Origin: Bradyrhizobium diazoefficiens
Lineage (GTDB): Bacteria > Pseudomonadota > Alphaproteobacteria > Rhizobiales > Xanthobacteraceae
Assembly (NCBI RefSeq): GCF_016616885.1
Contig: NZ_CP067102.1
Location: 6,414,501-6,478,500, forward strand
Direction of reading: 5' to 3'
Length of the DNA stretch: 64,000 nt
Part shown: one piece after another, positions 46,438 to 54,763 of the stretch
Numbering within the stretch: the stretch's first letter is position 1
Layout of the letters: each line of letters begins with the position of its first letter
Notes under the pieces: model-generated
Seen by the model: only the letters and a program-made list of their open reading frames with translations
Told to the model about the DNA's origin: nothing
The model's database searches: none
Program-made: the position numbers and the translations under genes

Positions 46438-46510
46438 GATGTGCAGCGACGCGATGACGCACGCGAACGCGTGAGCGGCGGACCGAACCGCCGCTCTTAC
46501 GCAGCCTTGC

Positions 46511-47200
46511 TCAGGCTGCCTTGGCGACGTCGACCTTGCGGAAGCGCACCAGCGAGAAATGACCCAGCGGCGGAATCAGGCGGCGCTCGGCAAGCTCGAT
46601 GCCGTTGGCGCCGGCCAGCCACTTGGCGTAGCGCGACCAGGCGAACTCGGCGGTGCGGAAGCCGAGCGGACGCACCACCGGCTGGAGCTTCTGCTCGATG
46701 AAGCGGCGCATGCCGGTGTCGGCGCTGACGCGGGTGAGAATGATCAGCTCGCCGCCCGGACGCAGCACGCGGGCGAATTCATCGAGCGCCGTCTCCGGAT
46801 TCGGCACCGCGGTGACGACGTACTGCGCCATCACGACGTCGAAGGAATTGTCGGGGAATTCGAGCTTCTCGGCGTCCATCACCGCGAGACCCTCGACGTT
46901 CTTCAGATTGCCCTCGCTGACGCGGCGGCGCGCCTTGTCGAGCATCGCTTCCGAAATGTCGGTGCCGAAGATGCGCAGGTTTGGGGCATAGAGCGGCAGC
47001 GAGATGCCGGTGCCGACGCCGACCTCGAGCACGCGCCCGCCGATCTTGTTGGTGGCTGCGATCGCGGCCTGACGGCCCTTGGCGAACACACCGCCGAACA
47101 CGAGATCGTAAACGGGCGCCCAGCGATCATAGGCCTGCTCGACCGTGCCACGGGTGAGGTCGAGCTGCTGGGTGCCGTCAAGGTTCATGATCTTAGCCAT
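46511..47200 (-). CDS. Phosphatidylethanolamine N-methyltransferase-like, Rhodobacter type
   Basis: This 229-residue SAM-dependent methyltransferase is of the UbiE-like fold. The N-terminal AYDRWAPVYDLVFGGVFAKG at residues 23-42 resembles Rhodobacter PmtA. The SAM motif VLEVGVGTGISLPL is at 57-70, and further motifs are FGTDISEAMLDKARRR near 80 and VVMAQYVVTAVPNPE near 117. PmtA enzymes add methyls to phosphatidylethanolamine to give phosphatidylcholine. Bradyrhizobium is known to have several such enzymes (PmtA and PmtX types), and I cannot say which this is. The nearby psd, which makes the substrate, supports the call. It is 33 bp after the glycosyltransferase gene. Confidence 0.85.
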   Translation of the reverse strand: MAKIMNLDGTQQLDLTRGTVEQAYDRWAPVYDLVFGGVFAKGRQAAIAATNKIGGRVLEVGVGTGISLPLYAPNLRIFGTDISEAMLDKARRRVSEGNLKNVEGLAVMDAEKLEFPDNSFDVVMAQYVVTAVPNPETALDEFARVLRPGGELIILTRVSADTGMRRFIEQKLQPVVRPLGFRTAEFAWSRYAKWLAGANGIELAERRLIPPLGHFSLVRFRKVDVAKAA

Positions 47201-47233
47201 CGATGAGGTTCTCGCTGTGGGTCAAACTATGGA

Positions 47234-48286
47234 TCAGCCGCGCACCGGCCGCCGCGCCATGCGAGGCGAGGCGCGCAGGACGCGGCTGGGCTGGAGTGAA
47301 GTGAGGTTGCCGACGAACTGGCGCGCGCTGTTCTCCCAGGAGCGCTCCAGCGCGAAGTTGCGGCAGGTCTCGCGCGACATTGAGAGTGCGCGCAAGCATG
47401 CGGCGCGCAGATCGTTGTCGATCGCGCCGATCGGGTGATCGGCAATGACGTCCTTCGGTCCCGTTACCGGAAACGCCGCAACCGGCGTGCCGCAGGCGAG
47501 CGCTTCGAGTTGCACCACGCCGAACGTGTCGGTGAGACTCGGGAATACGAACACATCGGCAGCGGCGAGATGCGCGGTCAGGTCCGCGCCCTTCTTCTCG
47601 CCGAGGAAGACCACGTCGGGATATTTCTTCTCGAGCGCCGCCTTCTGCGGACCATCGCCGACGACGACCTTGGTGCCGGGCAGATCGAGTGCGAGGAACG
47701 CCTCAAGATTCTTCTCCACCGCGACGCGGCCCATCGTCATGAAGATCGGTCGCGGCAGGTCCAGCTCGGCCGGGGAATCAGGATGGAACAGCTCGGTGTT
47801 GACGCCGCGCCCCCAGAAGCCGAGCCGCTTGAAGCCGCGGCCTGAGAGCTCCTGCCGCAGCGACGGCGTCGCCACCATGGTCATGGCGGCAGCATCGTGG
47901 AAGTGGCGCAGCACGGCGTAGCCGACGGCATCGGGAATGCCGGTCCGCACCGAGACGTATTCCGGAAAGCGCGTCGTGTAGGAGGTGGTGAAGGCAAGCC
48001 CATTGCGACGGCAATAGGCGCGCGCGGCCCAGCCGATCGGGCCCTCGGTTGCGATATGCAACGCTTCCGGCGCGGCCTTCTCGATCCGCCGCGCGATCTC
48101 TTTGCCACTCGGCAGCGCGATGCGCAGGCCCGGATAGGTCGGCAGCGGCCAGGACCGGAAGCCCTCCGGCGTCAGGAAGTCGATCTCGACATCGAGGGCC
48201 TTGGCGGCGGCGGCCAGCGAGGTCAACGTCCGGACCACACCGTTGACCTGCGGATGCCAGGCGTCAGTCGCGATTAATACCCGCAT
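47234..48286 (-). CDS. Glycosyltransferase family 4, glycolipid-type
   Basis: This 350-residue protein of the GT-B fold starts MRVLIATDAWHPQVNGVVRT. The donor-binding domain has FMTMGRVAVEKNLEAFLALD near residue 190, VVVGDGPQKAALEKKYPDV near 215 and PSLTDTFGVVQLEALACGTP near 260-280, including the E-x7-E pattern. The closest known styles are mannosyl and SQDG or glucosyl diacylglycerol transferases, so a glycolipid product is plausible. It is the first gene of the minus-strand run with the methyltransferase. The frame extends upstream, but the internal ATG matches the family. Confidence 0.87.
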   Translation of the reverse strand: MRVLIATDAWHPQVNGVVRTLTSLAAAAKALDVEIDFLTPEGFRSWPLPTYPGLRIALPSGKEIARRIEKAAPEALHIATEGPIGWAARAYCRRNGLAFTTSYTTRFPEYVSVRTGIPDAVGYAVLRHFHDAAAMTMVATPSLRQELSGRGFKRLGFWGRGVNTELFHPDSPAELDLPRPIFMTMGRVAVEKNLEAFLALDLPGTKVVVGDGPQKAALEKKYPDVVFLGEKKGADLTAHLAAADVFVFPSLTDTFGVVQLEALACGTPVAAFPVTGPKDVIADHPIGAIDNDLRAACLRALSMSRETCRNFALERSWENSARQFVGNLTSLQPSRVLRASPRMARRPVRG

Positions 48287-48349
48287 GGGGAAATCCCGAG
48301 AGTTTGATGATTCTCGGCTTAGGACCATCAACCACGGATATTTCAGGCG

Positions 48350-48361
48350 TGTGACGTCACA
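48350..48361. promoter_or_regulatory. Palindrome TGTGACGTCACA between divergent genes
   Basis: A perfect 12-bp palindrome lies in the 274-bp gap between the glycosyltransferase (start 48286) and L,D-transpeptidase (start 48561) genes. It contains TGTGA half-sites of the CRP type but with 2 rather than 6 central bases, so it is not a normal CRP site. A regulator is not assigned. Confidence 0.4.
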
Positions 48362-48560
48362 GAAGTGTCGGCCCACTGTTTTGTTCGTTAACGGACCCCT
48401 GCGGCCACGAAACTGTCATGAAACAATCCTTGCCACGACGAAACCGTTTTCGGTTTTCCGCGCAAATGTCCCGAAACGTTTTGCCGTTAGTGATTGAGGC
48501 AACGGAGCACCGAAACGGTGCCGCGGTGACCAAGAAACACCACGCGAACAGGGGCGACCA

Positions 48561-49265
48561 ATGTTCAATCTGGACACGTTCAAGACGTTATCGCGCGCCG
48601 TTGCTGTCAGTGCAGTGGCCGTGACCGCAATTGCATTTTCCGGCCCGGCCAAGGCGGCGCCGGTGCAGCTGTTTCCGTTCTTCCAGCCGCTGCCGACGAT
48701 GACCGCGCCGCAGCCGCTTCAGCCGTACCAGCCCTATCAGGCGCCGACCTATCAGACCGCGCCGTCCGAGGATCAGGACGCTGTCGAGACGCCGGCGCGC
48801 TTCCGCCGCCAGACCGTCAGCTACTCAACGCGTGAAGCGCCGGGCACCATCATCATCGATACACCCAACACCTATCTCTATTACGTCCTCGGCAACGGCC
48901 AGGCGATCCGCTACGGCATCGGCGTTGGCCGCGATGGTTTTACTTGGTCCGGCACGCAGTCGGTGACCAAGAAGGCCGAATGGCCGGATTGGACCCCGCC
49001 GCCGGAAATGATCCAGCGCCAGCCCTATTTGCCGCGCCACATGGCCGGCGGCCCCGGCAACCCGCTCGGCGCGCGCGCCATGTATCTCGGCGGCACCGTC
49101 TACCGCATCCACGGCACCAACGCCCCCGACACGATCGGCAAGCACGTCTCCTCCGGCTGCATCCGTCTGACCAATGACGACGTCTCCGACCTCTACTCCC
49201 GCGTCAACGTCGGCACCAAGGTGATCGTGCTGCCGATGACGGAGCGCCGCGCCGAACTTCGGTAA
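48561..49265 (+). CDS. L,D-transpeptidase (YkuD family)
   Basis: This 234-residue protein has a signal peptide ending near AKA-AP at residue 33. A Pro/Gln-rich linker follows to about 85, and then the YkuD catalytic domain. The active-site motif HGTNAPDTIGKHVSSGCIRL is near residues 185-204, with catalytic Cys in SSGCIRL. Such enzymes form 3-3 crosslinks in peptidoglycan or attach proteins to it. Several near-identical paralogues are usual in Bradyrhizobium. A terminator follows directly. Confidence 0.94.
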   Translation: MFNLDTFKTLSRAVAVSAVAVTAIAFSGPAKAAPVQLFPFFQPLPTMTAPQPLQPYQPYQAPTYQTAPSEDQDAVETPARFRRQTVSYSTREAPGTIIIDTPNTYLYYVLGNGQAIRYGIGVGRDGFTWSGTQSVTKKAEWPDWTPPPEMIQRQPYLPRHMAGGPGNPLGARAMYLGGTVYRIHGTNAPDTIGKHVSSGCIRLTNDDVSDLYSRVNVGTKVIVLPMTERRAELR

Positions 49266-49298
49266 CGCGACGCGCTGAGCAACAGGACATTGTGACGC

Positions 49299-49331
49299 AA
49301 ACGGCCCCGGAACCGACGGGGGCCGTTTTCG
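49299..49331 (+). terminator. Rho-independent terminator after L,D-transpeptidase
   Basis: The arms aaacggcccc and ggggccgttt pair over 10 bases around a 9-base loop and end in a T-run (ttttcgttt). It lies 34 bp after the stop codon. It overlaps the upstream part of the cytochrome frame, which supports the later cytochrome start. Confidence 0.85.
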
Positions 49332-49372
49332 TTTGCAACGAGCGCGCCGAGTCACCCCGCGTGGAGGTGCAG

Positions 49373-49792
49373 ATGCAATCACGCCTGCAGACGTCGCCGG
49401 CCACATGGCTGTGCCCGATTGCCGCCGCGGGAGCATTGACGCTGCTCCTCTCCGCGCCCTCTTCGATCGCGCAGCAGCCGGCGAGCGATGATGCAGCCAA
49501 GCAGGCTTTCAACAATTCCTGCCGCACCTGCCATTCGGTGAAGGAAGGCGACAATCGCCTTGGTCCCAACCTCAACAAAATCGTCGGACGCAAGGCCGGC
49601 TCGCTGCCGAGCTACAACTATTCGTCGTCGATGAAGGAAGCCGGCTTCGTCTGGGACCAGGACAAGCTGACCCGCTTTATGGTCAAGCCGGACGAGGTCG
49701 TCTCCGGCAACAAGATGCAGCCCTATGGCGGCATCTCCGCCGACGAAGCCGCCAAGGTGGTTGCGTATCTGCAGGCGACCGGCGGGCAATAG
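49373..49792 (+). CDS. Class I cytochrome c
   Basis: This 139-residue protein has a signal peptide of about 32 residues (AAAGALTLLLSAPSSIAQQ). The haem-binding motif CRTCH is near residue 50 and is followed by RLGPNLNKIVGRKAGSL. The distal Met is probably in NKMQPYGG near 116. It resembles soluble cytochrome c2 or c550 types acting as periplasmic electron carriers. The ATG at 49373 has a GGAGG site upstream. Earlier in-frame codons would run through the terminator. Confidence 0.92.
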   Translation: MQSRLQTSPATWLCPIAAAGALTLLLSAPSSIAQQPASDDAAKQAFNNSCRTCHSVKEGDNRLGPNLNKIVGRKAGSLPSYNYSSSMKEAGFVWDQDKLTRFMVKPDEVVSGNKMQPYGGISADEAAKVVAYLQATGGQ

Positions 49793-49814
49793 CAAGCGGA
49801 AGCGTTAGCGCCGC

Positions 49815-50099
49815 CTACCCGCCCCAACGCCGCCTCGAGATCAGTCTCAGCCACGCCGCTGAGTGAAACGCGCTCATCAGCAGATACATCGGCACCATCC
49901 CGCCCAGCGACAGCCCGTGTCCGGCGGAGCAGAGCATGTCCGCCGGGCCGCCGCCGAGCACGGCCGTCAGCACGGCCATGGTCGCGAACGTCGGCGTGGC
50001 CGCAAGACCCAGCCATCGGGCGAGGCGGGATGCGGCCACGGCCTCCCGGCCATCGCGACCGCCATCGGCGGCCGCGTTGACTGAGCAGATTTCCGTCAC
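49815..50099 (-). CDS. Small membrane protein cotranscribed with DUF899 protein
   Basis: This 94-residue protein starts at GTG and overlaps the stop of the DUF899 gene by 4 bp (GTGA). Two hydrophobic stretches are likely to span the membrane, at about residues 30-50 (LGLAATPTFATMAVLTAVLG) and 58-80 (SAGHGLSLGGMVPMYLLMSA). Conserved-looking Cys, His and Met residues (DMLCSAGHG, MSAFHSAAW) could bind a metal. I do not recognise the family. In the other frames of the region only antisense sequence is seen, so this is a real second gene. Confidence 0.75.
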   Translation of the reverse strand: MTEICSVNAAADGGRDGREAVAASRLARWLGLAATPTFATMAVLTAVLGGGPADMLCSAGHGLSLGGMVPMYLLMSAFHSAAWLRLISRRRWGG

Positions 50100-50878
50100 T
50101 GCGCGCCCGCCTCGCGTAGCGCCTTCTCTCCGGCATCCGAGACCTCGACCCATTTCTTGTCGGGCGCGGCACCTTGCTCGTAGCTGTCGTGCCAGTTCCA
50201 CCATTTGTAGGTCGGGGTCTGCGGATAGCCGGCCGGCGAGTCCTCCCAGCCCTCCTGGCGACCGAGCGGGGTGATGTCGAGATAGTTCCAGGTGCCGCCC
50301 ATCTGCTCGTCGCCGCGGCTCTTGATCAGATAGGTCCGGAAGATGCGCGTCCCGTCGCGGTAGAACACGTTGGTCCCGTGCCACTCGCCGACGCCGAAAT
50401 CGGCATCGAAACTGTCGGTGATGGTGACCCACGGGATGTTCCAGCCCATCCGCGTCTTCAGCCGCGCGATATCGGCTTGCGGCGCGCGCGAGGCGAACAC
50501 CAGCGTGGTGTCGCGGGCGTTCAGATGCGAAACATGGGCAACCTGGTCGGCCACCATGGAGCAGCCGCGGCAGGCATGGTCGGGCCAGCCGAACACGCCC
50601 GGCTCGAAGAAGGCCCGGTACAGGATCAGTTGCCGCCGGCCCTGGAACAGATCGAGCAGACTGGCCTTGCCCGAAGGCGTCTCGAATGCGTAGGTTTTGT
50701 CCACTTCCATCCACGGCATGCGCCGGCGTTCGGCGGCGAGTGCGTCGCGGGCGCGGGTATGCGCCTTTTCCTTCACGAGCAGTTGCTGACGGGCTGCCTC
50801 CCAGTCCTGCGGTGACACCACTGGCGGTGTTTGCATGGCGGGCTGTCCTTTGGTTCCTGCGTTGTCTGCTGATGTCAT
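50096..50878 (-). CDS. DUF899 family thioredoxin-fold protein
   Basis: This 260-residue protein matches DUF899, a thioredoxin-like family of unknown function. Visible family segments are EVDKTYAFETPSGKASLLDL near 58-77, LILYRAFFEPGV near 83, DHACRGCSMVADQVAHVSHL near 98-117 with a Cys-x-x-Cys pair, and WNIPWVTITDSFDADFGVGE near 145. Family members are often encoded near oxidoreductase or stress genes. The first ATG is at 50878. It is divergent from the TPR-regulator gene and translationally coupled to the small membrane protein gene. Confidence 0.9.
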   Translation of the reverse strand: MTSADNAGTKGQPAMQTPPVVSPQDWEAARQQLLVKEKAHTRARDALAAERRRMPWMEVDKTYAFETPSGKASLLDLFQGRRQLILYRAFFEPGVFGWPDHACRGCSMVADQVAHVSHLNARDTTLVFASRAPQADIARLKTRMGWNIPWVTITDSFDADFGVGEWHGTNVFYRDGTRIFRTYLIKSRGDEQMGGTWNYLDITPLGRQEGWEDSPAGYPQTPTYKWWNWHDSYEQGAAPDKKWVEVSDAGEKALREAGAQ

Positions 50879-51031
50879 CTTGGCTCTCCAAATCACTTGC
50901 TCAACTTCTCTCTTGGGCGACCATCCCGCGCCTGGCGGAACCACTCGCCCGTCACCGCACGTCGTCGACCGTCAACGATTTCTGGCACCAAGCGGTTGCG
51001 CGGTGGGAGTAACAAGTGTGGCGGGATTTTC

Positions 51032-52264
51032 ATGGAGTCGCTGATCACGGCCGCCGCGCGCGCGTTAGAGGCCGGCGATCCACTCGGCGCCCTGAACCGC
51101 GTCGCATTGCGCAACGATGCGCCGTCGCTGGCGCTGCGCGGCATCGCAATGGCGCAGCTCGGCGATCTCGCCAAAGCGAAGACGCTGCTGCGCAGCGCCG
51201 CGCGCGCGTTCGGGCCGAGAGAGGCGGTCGCGCGCGCCAGATGCGTGGTGGCCGAGGCCGAGATCGCGCTGGTCTCGCGCGACCTCAGCTGGCCGGCCAA
51301 GACTCTTGCCAGCACTCTTGCCGGCGCGCGGGCGACGCTCGCAAGCCATGGCGATCTCGCCAATGCCGCCCATGCCGGCCATATCGAGGCCCGCCGTCTG
51401 CTCCTGCTCGGGCGGGTCGACGAGGCCGAGGGCACGTTGGCCGAAATCAGCGTCTCCCCGCTCCCGCCTGCATCTCTGGTCGTTCGCGAGTTGGTGGTCG
51501 CCGGCATCGCCATCAGGCGGTTGAAAACACGAGATGCGCGCGCCGCGCTCGACCGCGCAGGCAAGGCAGCGCGGCAGGCAAAAATTCCGGCGCTCGTCGC
51601 CGAGGTCGACAGCGCGAACCTCATCCTCGACACGCCGGCCGCGCGCCTGATCGCACGCGGCAGCGAACACCCGCTGTTGCTCGGCGAAGTCGAGAGACTG
51701 GCGACCTCGACAGCTCTTGTCGTGGACACCTTCCATCATGTCGTGCGCAGGCAAGGCGTCGCCGTATCGTTGGGAACGCGGCCCGTGCTGTTCGCACTCG
51801 CCCGTCTGCTGGCGCAGGCATGGCCTGCGGATGTCTCGCGCGAAGCGTTGATATCAGGCGCCTTCCAGGCCAGGCACGTCGATGAGTCGCATCGCGCGCG
51901 ATTGCGCGTCGAGATCGGGCGGCTTCGCACGCAGCTCAAGCCGTTGGCCGAGATCAGCGCGACCAAGCAGGGTTTTGAGCTGGCGCCACGGAAGACGCGC
52001 GACGTCATCGTGCTGGCCCGGCCGGTCGAGGAGAAGCACGCCGCCGTCCTCGCCATTCTCGCCGACGGCGAGCCATGGTCGAGCTCGGCGCTGGCGCTCG
52101 CGCTTGGCATGAGCGCGCGCACGGTGCAACGGGCGCTCGAAGAGCTGGCGCGATCGAGCAAGGTGCAGTCGTTCGGACACGGAAGGGCGCGCCGCTGGAT
52201 GACCCCGCCCGTCCCCGGATTCCCGACAGGCTTGTTACTCCCCGGACCGCTCTTAAAAGCGTAG
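51032..52264 (+). CDS. TPR-containing transcriptional regulator with two DNA-binding-like domains
   Basis: This 410-residue protein has a helical TPR-like N-terminal half at about 1-220 (LEAGDPLGALNRVALRNDAP, GDLAKAKTLLRSAARAFGP). The stretch VSREALISGAFQARHVDESH to LRVEIGRLRTQLKPLAEISA at about 265-320 resembles the winged helix of OmpR/BTAD-type activators. A separate helix-turn-helix lies at about 350-385 (SALALALGMSARTVQRALEE). It is divergent from the DUF899 gene and 27 bp before the propeller gene, so it probably regulates both. Confidence 0.7.
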   Translation: MESLITAAARALEAGDPLGALNRVALRNDAPSLALRGIAMAQLGDLAKAKTLLRSAARAFGPREAVARARCVVAEAEIALVSRDLSWPAKTLASTLAGARATLASHGDLANAAHAGHIEARRLLLLGRVDEAEGTLAEISVSPLPPASLVVRELVVAGIAIRRLKTRDARAALDRAGKAARQAKIPALVAEVDSANLILDTPAARLIARGSEHPLLLGEVERLATSTALVVDTFHHVVRRQGVAVSLGTRPVLFALARLLAQAWPADVSREALISGAFQARHVDESHRARLRVEIGRLRTQLKPLAEISATKQGFELAPRKTRDVIVLARPVEEKHAAVLAILADGEPWSSSALALALGMSARTVQRALEELARSSKVQSFGHGRARRWMTPPVPGFPTGLLLPGPLLKA

Positions 52265-52291
52265 GTTGATCGCATCACAGGGATCGAGCAG

Positions 52292-52930
52292 ATGAAGCGT
52301 TCCGCCGCTGAGATCGTCACCGAGTACGGGCCTTTTCCCGGCGTCGAGGCCGTGCATGGCGTCACCTATGACGGCACCCATGTCTGGTTCGCGTCCGGCG
52401 ACAAGTTGAACGCGGTCGATCCGGCCAACGGCAAGATCGCGCGCTCGCTCGATGTCGCCGCACATGCGGGCACGGCGTTCGACGGCCGGCACCTGTTCCA
52501 GATCGCGGAAGATCGCATCCAGAAGATCGACGCTGCGACAGGCGAGGTGCTCACCACGATCCCCGCCCCCGGCGGCGGCGGCGATTCCGGATTGGCCTGG
52601 GCCGAAGGCTCGCTCTGGGTCGGGCAATATCGCGAGCGCAAGATCCATCAGGTCGATCCGGACACGGGGAAGATTCTCCGCACCATCGAAAGCAAGCGCT
52701 TCGTGACCGGGGTGACCTGGGTCGACGGCGAGCTCTGGCATGGCACCTGGGAAGGCGAGGACAGCGACATCAGGCGGATCGACCCTGACACCGGCAAGGT
52801 GCTCGAGCAGCTCGACCTGCCGGCCGGGACGATGGTTTCAGGGCTGGAATCCGACGGCGGCGATCGCCTGTTCTGCGGCGGCGGCGAGGCCGGCAAGGTG
52901 AGAGCAGTCCGCCGTCCCAGGCGCGGCTAG
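52292..52930 (+). CDS. Beta-propeller protein, glutaminyl-cyclase or Vgb-like
   Basis: This 212-residue protein consists of repeated strands such as YDGTHVWFASGDKLNAVDPA, SLWVGQYRERKIHQVDPDTG and GELWHGTWEGEDSDIRRIDP. Each repeat carries a D-P-x-T-G-K turn, typical of NHL/Vgb/PQQ-like propellers. There is no signal peptide, so it should be cytoplasmic. The length fits a five- or six-bladed propeller only if the blades are short. Catalytic residues were not identified. It is probably cotranscribed with the preceding regulator, with a gap of only 27 bp. Confidence 0.75.
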   Translation: MKRSAAEIVTEYGPFPGVEAVHGVTYDGTHVWFASGDKLNAVDPANGKIARSLDVAAHAGTAFDGRHLFQIAEDRIQKIDAATGEVLTTIPAPGGGGDSGLAWAEGSLWVGQYRERKIHQVDPDTGKILRTIESKRFVTGVTWVDGELWHGTWEGEDSDIRRIDPDTGKVLEQLDLPAGTMVSGLESDGGDRLFCGGGEAGKVRAVRRPRRG

Positions 52931-53060
52931 CCGCCTGAACAGACGGACAGGGCGCGGTCGCAGCCGTTAACGGACTTGCCGCAATTCCACCCCATCGGTG
53001 CGCTCTAGCGCCGTCCTCGCCTGCCCTGTAAAACCCCCGTCGGGGTGGCTTGGGGGACTG

Positions 53061-54629
53061 ATGCGTCTGACGTTGAACTTGAAGACTGTCCTGATCGCCG
53101 TTGCGGTGCTCGCGGCGTCGTTTTTCATCAGCTTGAAGGCGATGGATTGGCTGTCGCCGCGCGCGACCAATTCGGCGCCGCCGGTCGCGCAACTGCCGCC
53201 GCTGCCGCCGGTCTCGAAAAGCTCGATCGTGGTGGCGCCCGTGGCGATCGCGCTGTCGGCGATCCGGGACCAGGCCGAGAAGGCCTCACCGCGCAATTTC
53301 GCCGGCAAGGCCGAGAATCCGATCTCGCAGATCCTGCAGGACGCCGATATCGGCTGGACCGCCGCCCGCGGACCGATGGCGGCCACTGGCGACAAGGACG
53401 TGCTGACGCTGTCGACGCCGATCAGCGGCAAGCTGAACGTGACGGGGTCGTTGTCATCGAAGGCCACCGGCGCGCTCGGCGAGGCGCTCGGCAGCGTGCT
53501 CGGCGGCGACGCGGCAAAACGGATCGGCGCGGTCAACATCAAGAATTTGAACGCCAGCGCCGAGATCAAGGGCAATGTGGTCGTCACGTCGCGTCCAAAA
53601 CTCGCGGCGGCCTGGCATCTCGAGCCCAATCTCGGCGCGCAGGTCAATCTCGGCGACACCAACCTCAACGTGGCCGGCGCCAAGGTCAACGTGCCGGCGC
53701 AGGTGAAGCCGCTGATCGACAAGACGGTCGGCGATCAGCTCAACGTCGTCTCCGAGCGTATCCGCAACGATCCCAGCCTGCGCGAGAACGCGAAGGTGCA
53801 GTGGGCCAAGGCCTGCCGCTCGATCCCGCTGCAAGGCGGCGGTTCCTCGGCCGCGCTGCCGCCGCTCTGGCTCGAGATGAAGCCGACCCGCGCGATCGCC
53901 GCGCAGCCGCGCGTCGACGCGCAGAACGTGACGCTGCTGCTCGGCCTGGAGGCCGAGACGCGCGTGACGTCGACGCAGACCAAGCCGGACTGCCCGTTCC
54001 CCGACAAGATCTCGATCGTGCCGCCGACCGGCACCGGCGTGAACATCGGCGTTCCCATCGATGTGCCCTTCACCGAGATCAACAAGCTGATCGCCGCACA
54101 GATGGTCGGCCACACCTATCCCGAGGACGGCTCCGGTCCAGTCGAGGTCACGGTGAAGAGCGTCAACGTCGTCCCCTCCGGCGAGCGGCTGCTGATCTCG
54201 CTCTTGGTGCGTGCCAAGGAGAAGAAGAGCTGGCTTGGGCTCGGCGCCGAGGCGACCGTGCACATCTGGGGCCGGCCGATGCTCGACCAGGCGCAGCAGA
54301 CGCTGCGGCTCGCCGACATCCAGCTCGCGGTGGAGTCCGAGGCGGCCTTCGGTCTGCTCGGCGCAGCAGCCCGCGCGGTGGTGCCGCAGATGCAGCAGGC
54401 GCTGGTGCAGAAGGCGACGCTCGACCTGAAGCCGATCGCCGCCAACGCGCGCGAGAAGATCGCGGGCGTCATTGCCGACTTCCAGAAGAGCGAGGACGGC
54501 GTCAAGGTCGAGGCCAATATCAGCAGCCTCACGCTGGCCGACATCGCCTTCGATTCCAAGACGCTGCGCGTGGTCGCGGAAGCCGGCGGTACACTCAACG
54601 TGTACGTGACCAGGCTGTCGGGGATGTAG
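53061..54629 (+). CDS. DUF4403 family membrane-anchored periplasmic protein
   Basis: This 522-residue protein has one N-terminal membrane segment at about residues 8-27 (VLIAVAVLAASFFISLKAMD), then a long periplasmic part matching DUF4403. Features include ISGKLNVTGSLSSKATGALG near 130, VNVPAQVKPLIDKTVGDQLN near 210 and GVNIGVPIDVPFTEINKLIA near 333. The repeats resemble lipid-binding SMP/BPI-like folds, but this is inference. The ATG is 6 bases after a GGGGGA ribosome site. The gene stands alone between the propeller gene and an ABC importer operon. Confidence 0.85.
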   Translation: MRLTLNLKTVLIAVAVLAASFFISLKAMDWLSPRATNSAPPVAQLPPLPPVSKSSIVVAPVAIALSAIRDQAEKASPRNFAGKAENPISQILQDADIGWTAARGPMAATGDKDVLTLSTPISGKLNVTGSLSSKATGALGEALGSVLGGDAAKRIGAVNIKNLNASAEIKGNVVVTSRPKLAAAWHLEPNLGAQVNLGDTNLNVAGAKVNVPAQVKPLIDKTVGDQLNVVSERIRNDPSLRENAKVQWAKACRSIPLQGGGSSAALPPLWLEMKPTRAIAAQPRVDAQNVTLLLGLEAETRVTSTQTKPDCPFPDKISIVPPTGTGVNIGVPIDVPFTEINKLIAAQMVGHTYPEDGSGPVEVTVKSVNVVPSGERLLISLLVRAKEKKSWLGLGAEATVHIWGRPMLDQAQQTLRLADIQLAVESEAAFGLLGAAARAVVPQMQQALVQKATLDLKPIAANAREKIAGVIADFQKSEDGVKVEANISSLTLADIAFDSKTLRVVAEAGGTLNVYVTRLSGM

Positions 54630-54712
54630 CACATCTTCGCGGCACCTGCCGCCCGCTATCTCGTCGCTTGCGCCGCTGGCATTCTCGTCGGAGGGTGCTA
54701 AGCTGTTTCTCC

Positions 54713-54730
54713 CAACCTCGAACGAGGTTG
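54713..54730. promoter_or_regulatory. Inverted repeat upstream of the polyamine-type ABC operon
   Basis: CAACCTCG and CGAGGTTG are perfect 8-base arms separated by two bases, 33 bp upstream of the first ATG of the ABC operon. The short, near-symmetric spacing fits an operator better than a terminator, although either is possible. Confidence 0.5.
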
Positions 54731-54763
54731 CTGACAGCATCGTAGGGGACACGCGAGGACAAC

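Noticed and set aside
49815-50891. A single 358-codon frame covering both the small membrane protein and the DUF899 gene
   Set aside because: The upper part is a shadow of the DUF899 frame. Only the last 94 codons, from the GTG overlapping the DUF899 stop, form a plausible protein.
50983-51000. A TGGCAC...TTGC pattern suggesting a sigma-54 promoter near the TPR regulator gene
   Set aside because: The spacing is 7 rather than 5 bases, so the GG and GC elements do not align.
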